This document shows positions 1-5,088 of a stretch of 5,088 bases of DNA, piece after piece (position 1 is the stretch's first letter; each line of letters begins with the position of its first letter). The DNA is taken from the NCBI GenBank assembly GCA_003527165.1, contig DPSI01000491.1, positions 1 through 5,088 of the forward strand, written 5' to 3'. This stretch comes from Pseudomonas sp. (GTDB lineage: Bacteria; Pseudomonadota; Gammaproteobacteria; Pseudomonadales; Pseudomonadaceae). The position numbers and the translations under genes are program-made. A model generated the notes under the pieces. It saw only the letters and a program-made list of their open reading frames with translations. It did not search any database and was not told where the DNA came from.

Positions 1-828
1 CGCGCTCGGGTAGATCATCGTGGTGCCATGGGTGACGCAACCGAGGTTGCCCATCACCATGCCGAAGCAGTGATACAGCGGCGCTGGAATCACCAGCCGA
101 TCGTGTTCGGTGAGCTTCAGGCTTTCACCGACCATGTAACCGTTGTTGAGGATGTTGTAGTGGCTGAGCGTGGCGCCTTTGGGGAAGCCGGTGGTGCCCG
201 AGGTGTACTGGATGTTGATCGGATCGTCGAACTGCAGCTGCTCGCCACACTGACGCAGTTGCTCGGGGCCTACCCGTTCGGCCATATCCATCAGGCCCTT
301 CCACAGCAGCATGCCATCCACGGGCTTGTCGCACAGGCTGATCACGCCGCGCAGCTCCGGCAACATGTGACTTTGCAAGGCCCCCACGGCGGAGCGCTCG
401 AGCTCCGGCAGCAGCTCATGGAGCATCGCATGGTAATCGGAGGTCTTGAACGCATCAGCGCAAATCAGCCAGCGGCAGCCCGATTGCTTGAGCGCATATT
501 CAAGTTCGTTGAGGCGATAGGCCGGGTTGATGTTCACCAGTACCACGCCCACCTTGGCGGTGGCGAACTGCGCGATGCACCATTGCGCGTTGTTCGGCGA
601 CCAGATGCCCACCCGCTCTCCAGGCTGCAGACCGAGCGCCAACAGGCTGCGTGCGCAACGATCCACTTCTTCGGCCAGCTGCGCCCAGGTGTAGCGCAGG
701 TTCTGGTGACGCACGACCAGGGCCTCACGGTCGGAGAACCGTTCGACCGTCCGATCGAACGCAGCACCAATGGTCATCGCCAACAGGGGTTTGGTCTGCG
801 GTCCGCAGGTGTAGCTCGGAAGACTCAT
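1..828 (-). CDS. ACSF2-like AMP-forming acyl-CoA ligase (partial, N-terminal part)
   Basis: Member of the ANL (AMP-binding) superfamily, which activates a carboxylic acid with ATP to an acyl-adenylate and then forms the acyl-CoA thioester, most likely in the cytoplasm. The reading frame starts at 828 and is open at the left edge, giving 276 residues; family members are about 550 residues, so the C-terminal half is missing from the window. The AMP-binding P-loop YTSGTTGFPKGA lies at residues 208-219, followed by SHYNILNN and the acyl-pocket region PLYHCFGM at about 250-257. The residues leading up to and following the P-loop (DPINIQYTSGTTG, KGATLSHYNI) and the N-terminus resemble, from memory, human ACSF2, a medium-chain acyl-CoA ligase. 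The start is supported by GAGGAA (840-835) six bases upstream. It is divergent from liuA across 239 bp, so the two may share control. A role in activating isovalerate or related acids is inference; the substrate cannot be read from the sequence. Confidence 0.93.
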   Translation of the reverse strand, partial: MSLPSYTCGPQTKPLLAMTIGAAFDRTVERFSDREALVVRHQNLRYTWAQLAEEVDRCARSLLALGLQPGERVGIWSPNNAQWCIAQFATAKVGVVLVNINPAYRLNELEYALKQSGCRWLICADAFKTSDYHAMLHELLPELERSAVGALQSHMLPELRGVISLCDKPVDGMLLWKGLMDMAERVGPEQLRQCGEQLQFDDPINIQYTSGTTGFPKGATLSHYNILNNGYMVGESLKLTEHDRLVIPAPLYHCFGMVMGNLGCVTHGTTMIYPSA

Positions 829-888
829 GTCGAATTCCTCAGTCTTATGTTTGTTATGAGGCCTTGCTATCTGGGGCATGCCGATGAG

Positions 889-918
889 TTGACAGTCATC
901 CCGGGGTTTGATTACGTT
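889..918 (+). promoter_or_regulatory. Possible sigma-70 promoter for liuA
   Basis: A consensus -35 hexamer TTGACA is at 889-894. Eighteen bases further on, TACGTT (913-918) matches the -10 consensus at only three of six positions and overlaps the palindrome at 912-925. A weak -10 with a slightly long spacer and an overlapping operator would fit control by a MerR-family activator, but no transcript start is visible from sequence. This is a tentative placement, and the hexamer could be chance. Confidence 0.3.
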
Positions 919-925
919 AACGTAA
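912..925. promoter_or_regulatory. 14-bp perfect palindrome, candidate LiuR operator
   Basis: TTACGTTAACGTAA is an exact inverted repeat with no spacer; the flanking A on each side breaks the symmetry. It lies 142 bp upstream of liuA and 83 bp from the start of the divergent ligase. The MerR-family regulator LiuR controls liu operons in many proteobacteria and is reported to bind a palindrome; from memory, the ACGTTAACGT-like core seen here resembles those sites, but I cannot verify the consensus. The position between two divergent catabolic genes is right for a shared operator. The palindrome is a direct observation; the identity of the binding protein is inference. Confidence 0.55.
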
Positions 926-1067
926 AGGTAACAGCGTGACAAGCCACCGCACCTCAGGCCGAAACAGGGCGCTGAAATGCGGCAAAAGAACCCGCTGAAC
1001 CATTGGTGAAATCAACCTTTACCGTCGTTCGGCAGTCGAATCAGAACAACTACAAGACAGGTGGCAC

Positions 1068-2231
1068 ATGAACTATTCCGGCCTCAACTTCGCTCTCGGC
1101 GAAACCGTCGACATGCTCCGCGACCAGGTGCGCGGTTTCGTTGCCGACGAACTGGCACCCCGCGCCGAAGCCATCGACCGTGACAACCTTTTCCCCAGCG
1201 ACATGTGGCGCAAGTTCGGCGACATGGGCCTGCTCGGTATCACCATAGACGAGGAATTTGGCGGCGCTGGAATGGGCTATCTGGCACACGTTATCGCCCT
1301 TGAGGAAATCAGCCGCGGTTCGGCCTCGGTCGGCCTGTCTTACGGCGCTCACTCCAACCTCTGCGTCAATCAGATCAACCGTAACGGCACGCCGGAACAG
1401 AAGGCGAAATACCTGCCCAAGCTGGTCTCCGGTGAACACGTCGGCGCACTGGCTATGAGCGAGCCGAACGCCGGCTCCGACGTGGTTTCGATGAAATTGC
1501 GCGCCGATCGCAAGGGTGACCGCTTCGTGCTTAACGGCAGCAAGACCTGGATCACTAACGGTCCTGACGCCAACACCTACGTGATCTACGCCAAGACCGA
1601 CCTGGACAAGGGCCCGCACGGCATCACCGCCTTCATCGTCGAACGCGACTGGAAAGGATTCTCGCGTGGCAACAAGTTCGACAAGCTCGGCATGCGCGGC
1701 TCCAATACCTGCGAGCTGTTCTTCGATGACGTCGAGGTGCCGGAAGAGAACGTACTGGGCGTCGAAAATGGCGGCGTCAAGGTTCTGATGAGCGGCCTGG
1801 ATTACGAGCGCGTTGTTCTTGCTGGCGGCCCGGTGGGGATCATGCAAGCCTGCCTCGATGTCGTGGTGCCCTACATCCACGACCGCAAGCAATTCGGCCA
1901 GAGCATCGGCGAGTTCCAGTTCATCCAGGGCAAGGTGGCCGACATGTACACCCAGCTCAACGCCAGCCGTGCCTACCTGTACACCGTGGCGCAAGCCTGT
2001 GACCGCGGCGAAACCACCCGCAAGGATGCCGCCGGCGTGATCCTCTATACCGCCGAAGCGGCGACGCAGATGGCCCTGCAGGCCATCCAGATTCTCGGCG
2101 GCAACGGCTACATCAACGAATTCCCGACCGGCCGCCTGCTGCGCGACGCCAAGCTCTACGAGATCGGCGCCGGCACCAGTGAGATCCGCCGCATGCTGAT
2201 CGGCCGCGAGCTGTTCAACGAAACGAAGTGA
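1068..2231 (+). CDS. liuA: Isovaleryl-CoA dehydrogenase LiuA
   Basis: FAD-dependent acyl-CoA dehydrogenase that converts isovaleryl-CoA to 3-methylcrotonyl-CoA in leucine breakdown, passing electrons to electron-transfer flavoprotein in the cytoplasm. The protein has 387 residues, the usual length for the bacterial enzyme. Both acyl-CoA dehydrogenase signatures are intact: [13 protein letters not shown] at residues 129-141 and the stretch from Q341 to D360 containing [11 protein letters not shown]. The FAD-contacting C-terminal motif GAGTSEIRR is at 367-375. The likely catalytic base is Glu247 in [13 protein letters not shown]. Isovaleryl-CoA dehydrogenases carry this base at this earlier helix position (Glu254 of the human enzyme), whereas medium- and short-chain dehydrogenases carry it near the C-terminus, which favours this call over a general fatty acyl-CoA dehydrogenase. 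The ATG at 1068 is preceded by AGGTGG (1059-1064). It is the first gene of the liuABCD run. Confidence 0.96.
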   Translation: MNYSGLNFALGETVDMLRDQVRGFVADELAPRAEAIDRDNLFPSDMWRKFGDMGLLGITIDEEFGGAGMGYLAHVIALEEISRGSASVGLSYGAHSNLCVNQINRNGTPEQKAKYLPKLVSGEHVGALAMSEPNAGSDVVSMKLRADRKGDRFVLNGSKTWITNGPDANTYVIYAKTDLDKGPHGITAFIVERDWKGFSRGNKFDKLGMRGSNTCELFFDDVEVPEENVLGVENGGVKVLMSGLDYERVVLAGGPVGIMQACLDVVVPYIHDRKQFGQSIGEFQFIQGKVADMYTQLNASRAYLYTVAQACDRGETTRKDAAGVILYTAEAATQMALQAIQILGGNGYINEFPTGRLLRDAKLYEIGAGTSEIRRMLIGRELFNETK

Positions 2232-2311
2232 GCTTGAAGCTTGAAGCTTGAAGCTCGAAGCGTCCTGACCCGCTTTTTCTTCCAGCTTCCAGCTTCTGGC
2301 TTCCAGCTTGG
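2231..2311. repeat. Facing arrays of 7-bp repeats forming a long imperfect hairpin
   Basis: The left arm is AGCTTGA three times (2231-2251), then AGCTCGA (2252-2258) and a partial AGC. The right arm holds AGCTTCC (2284-2290), AGCTTCT (2291-2297), GGCTTCC (2298-2304) and AGCTTGG (2305-2311). Folded on each other, 2237-2261 pairs with 2285-2309: of 25 positions, 21 are Watson-Crick, one is G-U and three are mismatches (T2242/C2304, T2249/T2297, C2256/C2290) spaced exactly seven bases apart. The loop of 23 bases contains a T-run. The array begins on the last base of the liuA stop codon and ends about 12 bases before the liuB ribosome binding site. Similar short GAAGCTT-type arrays occur between genes in Pseudomonas genomes, to my recollection. 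It is not a classical terminator because no T-tract follows the stem. Confidence 0.85.
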
Positions 2312-2336
2312 CCAGTATCGCTTGGAGAAAGATCAG

Positions 2337-3944
2337 ATGGCTGTTCTTCACACTCAAATCAACACTCGCTCACCAGAGTTCGCGGCCAACAGCGCAGCCA
2401 TGCTCGAGCAGGTTCAGAGCCTCCGCGCGCTGCTCGGCCGCGTCAGCGAAGGCGGTGGCGAGAAGGCCCAGCAACGCCATGTCGCACGCGGCAAGTTGCT
2501 GGTGCGTGACCGTATCAACGCTCTCCTCGACCCCGGTTCGGCCTTTCTCGAGGTCGCGCCGCTGGCCGCTTACGAGGTCTACGGTGAAGACGTCGCCGCG
2601 GCGGGCCTGGTCGCCGGCATCGGCCGGGTCGAAGGCGTCGAGTGCATGGTCATCGCCAACGATGCCACGGTAAAAGGCGGCAGCTACTACCCGCTCACCG
2701 TGAAAAAGCACCTGCGCGCCCAGGCCATCGCCCAGCAGAATCGCCTGCCGTGCATTTACCTGGTGGATTCCGGCGGTGCCAACCTGCCGCGCCAGGACGA
2801 GGTCTTCCCGGACCGCGAACACTTCGGCCGGATCTTCTTCAACCAGGCCAACATGAGCGCCATGGGCATTCCGCAGCTTGCCGTGGTGATGGGCTCCTGC
2901 ACCGCGGGCGGCGCCTATGTTCCGGCGATGGCTGACGAAACCATCATGGTGCGCAACCAGGCGACCATTTTTCTCGCCGGCCCGCCATTGGTCAAAGCCG
3001 CCACCGGCGAAGTGGTGACCGCCGAAGATCTGGGCGGCGCCGACGTGCACTGCAAGACTTCCGGCGTGGCAGATCATTACGCCGAAAATGATGAACACGC
3101 GCTGGCGATCGCCCGCCGCTGCGTGGCCAACCTCAACTGGCAGAAACTCGGTCAGGTGCAGGCTCGCCAACCGCGGGCACCACTGTACGCCGCGGACGAG
3201 CTCTACGGCGTGATCCCGGCGCAATCCAAGCAGCCCTACGACGTGCGCGAAGTGATCGCGCGGCTGGTCGATGGCAGCGGGTTCGATGAATTCAAGGCGC
3301 TGTTCGGCACCACCCTGGTCTGCGGCTTCGCCACCTTGCACGGTTACCCGATCGCGATCCTGGCGAACAACGGCATCCTTTTCGCCGAAGCCGCGCAGAA
3401 AGGCGCGCACTTTATCGAACTGGCCTGCCAACGCGGCATTCCGTTGTTGTTCCTGCAAAACATCACCGGCTTCATGGTCGGGCAGAAGTACGAAACCGGC
3501 GGCATCGCCAAGCACGGCGCCAAGCTGGTCACCGCGGTGGCCTGCGCTCAGGTACCGAAGTTCACGGTGGTCATCGGCGGCAGCTTCGGCGCCGGCAACT
3601 ACGGCATGTGCGGCCGCGCCTACGACCCACGCTTCCTGTGGATGTGGCCCAACGCGCGAATTGGTGTGATGGGGGGCGAGCAGGCCGCGGGCGTGCTGGT
3701 GCAGGTCAAGCGCGAGCAGGCCGAACGCAGTGGCCAGACGTTCTCCGAGCAGGACGAGGCCCAGCTCAAGCAGCCCATTCTCGAACAGTACGAGCGCCAG
3801 GGGCATCCCTACTATTCCAGCGCACGGTTGTGGGACGACGGTGTCATTGATCCAGCGCAGACGCGAGACGTCCTGGGCCTGGCAATCTCGGCCAGTCTCA
3901 ACGCGCCGATCGAGCCGACCCGATTTGGCGTATTTCGTATGTAA
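2337..3944 (+). CDS. liuB: 3-methylcrotonyl-CoA carboxylase, carboxyltransferase (beta) subunit LiuB
   Basis: Transfers the carboxyl group from carboxybiotin on the LiuD subunit to 3-methylcrotonyl-CoA, giving 3-methylglutaconyl-CoA. From the ATG at 2337 the protein has 535 residues, matching the Pseudomonas subunit. The frame stays open further upstream into the repeat array, but GGAG at 2324-2327, nine bases before this ATG, fixes the start. N-terminal carboxyltransferase motifs are GGSYYP (114-119), [16 protein letters not shown] (144-159) and [12 protein letters not shown] (187-198). C-terminal ones are NNGILF (344-349), QNITGFMVG (374-382) and [18 protein letters not shown] (414-431). 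This last motif separates methylcrotonyl/geranyl-CoA carboxylases from propionyl-CoA carboxylases. Structural work on geranyl-CoA carboxylase attributes its wider pocket to a Gly in place of a Phe; here residue 417 is Phe, favouring the methylcrotonyl enzyme (recalled, not checked). It follows liuA after the heptamer repeat array. Confidence 0.97.
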   Translation: MAVLHTQINTRSPEFAANSAAMLEQVQSLRALLGRVSEGGGEKAQQRHVARGKLLVRDRINALLDPGSAFLEVAPLAAYEVYGEDVAAAGLVAGIGRVEGVECMVIANDATVKGGSYYPLTVKKHLRAQAIAQQNRLPCIYLVDSGGANLPRQDEVFPDREHFGRIFFNQANMSAMGIPQLAVVMGSCTAGGAYVPAMADETIMVRNQATIFLAGPPLVKAATGEVVTAEDLGGADVHCKTSGVADHYAENDEHALAIARRCVANLNWQKLGQVQARQPRAPLYAADELYGVIPAQSKQPYDVREVIARLVDGSGFDEFKALFGTTLVCGFATLHGYPIAILANNGILFAEAAQKGAHFIELACQRGIPLLFLQNITGFMVGQKYETGGIAKHGAKLVTAVACAQVPKFTVVIGGSFGAGNYGMCGRAYDPRFLWMWPNARIGVMGGEQAAGVLVQVKREQAERSGQTFSEQDEAQLKQPILEQYERQGHPYYSSARLWDDGVIDPAQTRDVLGLAISASLNAPIEPTRFGVFRM

Positions 3945-3993
3945 AGCGGCAAGCCCAAAGACGCAGAACCGCTTTCAGCTCAAAGGAGCTTCC
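3945..3993 (+). promoter_or_regulatory. liuB-liuC spacer with ribosome binding site in a small hairpin
   Basis: The 49-base spacer ends with a strong Shine-Dalgarno sequence AAAGGAG (3982-3988), five bases before the liuC ATG. AGCTC (3977-3981) and GAGCT (3986-3990) can pair around an AAAG loop, which would place half of the Shine-Dalgarno in the stem. The stem is only five pairs, so any effect on translation is speculative. No promoter or terminator is evident, consistent with cotranscription of liuB and liuC. Confidence 0.45.
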
Positions 3994-4791
3994 ATGACCG
4001 ATTTCACCACCGTACAACTGGAACTGGACCCGCGCGGCTTCGCCACCCTCTGGCTCGACCGCCCGGCAAAAAACAATGCCTTCAACGCTGAAATGATTCG
4101 CGAGTTGGTGCTTGTCATCGATCAGGTGCAGGCGAACAAGGACCTGCGCTTCCTTGTGCTACGTGGCCGCGGCCGGCACTTCTCGGCAGGCGCCGACCTT
4201 GCCTGGATGCAACAGTCGGCCAAACTGAATTTCGAGGCCAACCTCAGCGACGCCCGCGAGCTGGCCGAACTGATGTACAGCCTCTATCACCTCAAACTTC
4301 CGACCCTGGCCGTGGTGCAAGGCGCGGCCTTTGGCGGCGCCGTCGGGTTGATTGCCTGCTGCGACATGGCGATCGGCGCCCACGACGCGCAGCTGTCGCT
4401 CTCTGAAGTGCGCATCGGCTTGGCACCGGCGGTGATCAGCCCCTTCGTGGTCAAGGCCATCGGTGAGCGCCCCACGCGACGCTACGCCATGACCGGTGAG
4501 CGCTTCAGCGGCGAGCGCGCCCGCGAGCTTGGTTTGTTGTCAGAAACCTACGCCGCGGCCGAATTGGACGATGGTCTCGGCAGCTGGATCGACAATTTGC
4601 TGCTCAATAGCCCCCAAGCCATGCGCGCCAGCAAGGACCTGTTACGCGAAGCCAGCAGCAGTTCGCTGAGCCCAGCGCTGCGCCGTTACACCGAAAACAG
4701 CATCGCTCGCATCCGCGTCAGCCCCGAAGGACAGGAAGGGCTGAATGCCTTTCTCGAAAAGCGCAAACCGACCTGGTTGGGGAACGCTTGA
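3994..4791 (+). CDS. liuC: 3-methylglutaconyl-CoA hydratase LiuC (crotonase family)
   Basis: Crotonase-fold hydratase of 265 residues, expected to add water to 3-methylglutaconyl-CoA to give 3-hydroxy-3-methylglutaryl-CoA. The CoA-binding and oxyanion-hole segments are HFSAGADL (62-69) and AAFGGAVGL (111-119), and the likely acid/base Glu138 sits in LSEVRIGLAP (136-145). By eye alignment with rat mitochondrial crotonase, Glu138 matches Glu144, but the position of Glu164 is Arg163 (in AIGERPTRRYAMTG), so one of the two classical catalytic glutamates is absent. The start at 3994 follows AAAGGAG by five bases; the frame is open upstream into liuB, but that extension has no support. Its place between liuB and liuD fixes the assignment better than sequence similarity alone, since crotonase members are hard to tell apart. 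The frame ends with TGA at 4789-4791. Confidence 0.93.
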   Translation: MTDFTTVQLELDPRGFATLWLDRPAKNNAFNAEMIRELVLVIDQVQANKDLRFLVLRGRGRHFSAGADLAWMQQSAKLNFEANLSDARELAELMYSLYHLKLPTLAVVQGAAFGGAVGLIACCDMAIGAHDAQLSLSEVRIGLAPAVISPFVVKAIGERPTRRYAMTGERFSGERARELGLLSETYAAAELDDGLGSWIDNLLLNSPQAMRASKDLLREASSSSLSPALRRYTENSIARIRVSPEGQEGLNAFLEKRKPTWLGNA

Positions 4792-4811
4792 TGTCCGGGT
4801 TCGTCTGGAAC

Positions 4812-4859
4812 ACCACCCCCTCTCCCCAGCCCTCTACCCAACGGGGCGAGGGGGTTGGT
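4812..4859 (+). repeat. REP-like C/G-rich hairpin, copy 1
   Basis: CCCCCTCTCCCC (4816-4827) pairs with GGGGCGAGGGGG (4843-4854) with a single T/C mismatch and a 15-base loop. Allowing one bulged T at 4856, the stem extends outward to 4812/4859 through ACCA and TGGT. The CCCTCTCCCC...GGGGCGAGGGG pattern is of the kind seen in dispersed REP-like elements of Pseudomonas and related genera. It begins about 20 bases after the liuC stop codon. Confidence 0.75.
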
Positions 4860-4862
4860 TCG

Positions 4863-4880
4863 TGCAGCGTTTTGGCTGCA
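4863..4880. repeat. Small inverted repeat TGCAGC/GCTGCA
   Basis: TGCAGC (4863-4868) and GCTGCA (4875-4880) form a perfect six-pair stem with the loop GTTTTG. It lies just inside REP-like copy 1. It is not followed by a T-tract, so it is not called as a terminator. Confidence 0.5.
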
Positions 4881-4897
4881 GCATCAGCCCGCAGCAC

Positions 4898-4913
4898 CGA
4901 TACACCCATCGGC
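4898..4913. repeat. Small inverted repeat CCGAT/ATCGG
   Basis: CCGAT (4898-4902) and ATCGG (4909-4913) form a five-pair stem around a six-base loop ACACCC. A stem this short can arise by chance; it is listed because it sits within the block bounded by the two REP-like copies. Confidence 0.35.
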
Positions 4914-4990
4914 CAGGTCCGCTTTGGGACATTAACCAGACGCGCCAACATCTTTCAAACCATGCCACTCCCCCGCCTCACTCCGTTATC

Positions 4991-5013
4991 CCCTCGCCCC
5001 TCCGGGGAGAGGG
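4991..5013 (-). repeat. REP-like C/G-rich hairpin, copy 2 (inverted relative to copy 1)
   Basis: CCCTCGCCCC (4991-5000) pairs with GGGGAGAGGG (5004-5013) across a three-base loop with one G/A mismatch. Read on the minus strand, it gives CCCTCTCCCC followed by GGGGCGAGGG, the same arm order as copy 1 on the plus strand, so the two copies face each other. The flanking TTAGGCTGAGGGG (5014-5026), read in reverse complement, adds a further CCCCTCAGCC that is typical of these elements. It ends 46 bases before the liuD start. Confidence 0.75.
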
Positions 5014-5059
5014 TTAGGCTGAGGGGAAACGCCTTCAAGGCCACGCAGGAACCACAAAA

Positions 5060-5088
5060 ATGATAACCACCCTCCTGGTCGCCAACCG
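5060..5088 (+). CDS. liuD: 3-methylcrotonyl-CoA carboxylase, biotin-containing (alpha) subunit LiuD, 5' end
   Basis: Only nine codons and two bases are in the window, reading MITTLLVAN and a partial codon beginning CG. A start of the form M-x-x-x-L-L-V/I-A-N-R-G-E-I is diagnostic of the biotin carboxylase domain in acyl-CoA carboxylases. An AGGA ribosome binding site lies at 5047-5050, nine bases before the ATG. Coming directly after liuA, liuB and liuC, it is expected to be the ATP-dependent biotin carboxylase/biotin carrier subunit that partners LiuB. The call depends on this short motif together with position, and the rest of the gene lies outside the window. Confidence 0.85.

Larger units (their letters stand above)
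829..1067. promoter_or_regulatory. Divergent intergenic region between the acyl-CoA ligase and liuA
   Basis: This 239-bp stretch separates two divergent genes and must hold the promoters of both. It contains a perfect 14-bp palindrome (912-925) and a TTGACA hexamer (889-894) on the plus strand, described separately. There is also a short dyad ACCATTGGT at 999-1007 with no assigned role. No credible small gene is visible; an open plus-strand frame that runs from the ligase region to 939 is a shadow. The ribosome binding sites of the two genes lie at the ends (GAGGAA at 840-835 on the minus strand, AGGTGG at 1059-1064 on the plus strand). Confidence 0.7.
4792..5059. other. Structured 268-bp spacer between liuC and liuD
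   Basis: No gene is supported here. Open frames cross it on both strands (4745-5017, 4788-5063 on plus, 4951-4718 on minus), but they are low-complexity translations of C/G-rich repeats. The spacer holds four inverted repeats in order: a REP-like hairpin (4812-4859), TGCAGC/GCTGCA (4863-4880), CCGAT/ATCGG (4898-4913) and a second REP-like hairpin (4991-5013) in the opposite orientation. The liuD ribosome binding site AGGA is at 5047-5050. No T-tract follows any stem, so I do not call a rho-independent terminator. The whole block looks like a dispersed intergenic repeat unit inserted within the operon. Confidence 0.7.

Noticed and set aside
28..939. 303-residue open frame on the plus strand
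   Set aside because: It lies opposite the acyl-CoA ligase, whose minus-strand frame has clear family motifs and a ribosome binding site. The plus-strand product is His/Gln/Arg-rich with no recognisable motif.
2262..2284. Rho-independent terminator between liuA and liuB
   Set aside because: The T-run lies in the loop, not after the stem, and the stem is interrupted; liuB follows in the same orientation with no promoter of its own evident.
2241..2336. N-terminal extension of liuB by 32 residues from an upstream non-ATG start
   Set aside because: The extension encodes the repeat array, and the ATG at 2337 has a good ribosome binding site and gives the usual 535 residues.
1050..2357. 435-residue open frame antisense to liuA
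   Set aside because: It mirrors a confident dehydrogenase gene in GC-rich DNA. Its N-terminus ([11 protein letters not shown]) is only a translation of the heptamer repeats.
2370..3806. 478-residue open frame antisense to liuB
   Set aside because: It mirrors a confident carboxyltransferase gene; the His- and Ala-rich product is typical of antisense frames in GC-rich genomes.
3730..3993. Upstream extension of the liuC frame into liuB
   Set aside because: It overlaps liuB by over 200 bases, is Ser/Arg-rich shadow sequence, and the ATG at 3994 has a strong AAAGGAG site and gives a normal hydratase length.
4991..5020. Terminator before liuD
   Set aside because: The stem is GC-rich but followed by TTAGGCTGAGG rather than a T-tract, and the sequence fits REP-like elements better.
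4718..5063. Small open frames across the liuC-liuD spacer (4718-4951 minus, 4745-5017 and 4788-5063 plus)
   Set aside because: They translate the C/G-rich repeats (Pro/Arg/Gly-rich), have no convincing ribosome binding site, and overlap liuC or liuD.

Overview
The window carries most of a leucine/isovalerate utilisation (liu) operon from a member of the Pseudomonadaceae. This rests on gene order, on proteins that match the Pseudomonas Liu enzymes in length and motif, on a GC-rich coding bias, and on C/G-rich REP-like hairpins between genes of a type common in Pseudomonas. I cannot name the species from the sequence alone.

Layout. Positions 828 to 1 (minus strand, open at the left edge) encode the N-terminal 276 residues of an ACSF2-type AMP-forming acyl-CoA ligase. 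A 239-bp divergent intergenic region (829-1067) holds a perfect 14-bp palindrome that is a plausible LiuR-type operator. The plus strand then reads liuA (isovaleryl-CoA dehydrogenase, 1068-2231), liuB (3-methylcrotonyl-CoA carboxylase carboxyltransferase subunit, 2337-3944), liuC (3-methylglutaconyl-CoA hydratase, 3994-4791) and the first nine codons of liuD (biotin-containing carboxylase subunit, from 5060). The liuA-liuB gap (about 105 bp) is nearly filled by two facing arrays of 7-bp repeats. The liuC-liuD gap (268 bp) contains two REP-like C/G-rich hairpins in opposite orientation with smaller hairpins between them.

How the genes work together. LiuA oxidises isovaleryl-CoA to 3-methylcrotonyl-CoA. 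LiuB and LiuD together carboxylate it to 3-methylglutaconyl-CoA. LiuC hydrates that to HMG-CoA, which an HMG-CoA lyase (expected downstream, not visible) would split into acetyl-CoA and acetoacetate. The divergent ligase could activate a free acid such as isovalerate or another short- or medium-chain acid, but its substrate is not determined here.

The enzymes are a known pathway and I see no new protein system. The less ordinary material is between the genes: the heptamer hairpin array between liuA and liuB, the facing REP-like pair before liuD, and an operator-like palindrome with no regulator gene beside liuA. Several long antisense open frames lie opposite the genes and are best read as artefacts of GC-rich codon bias.
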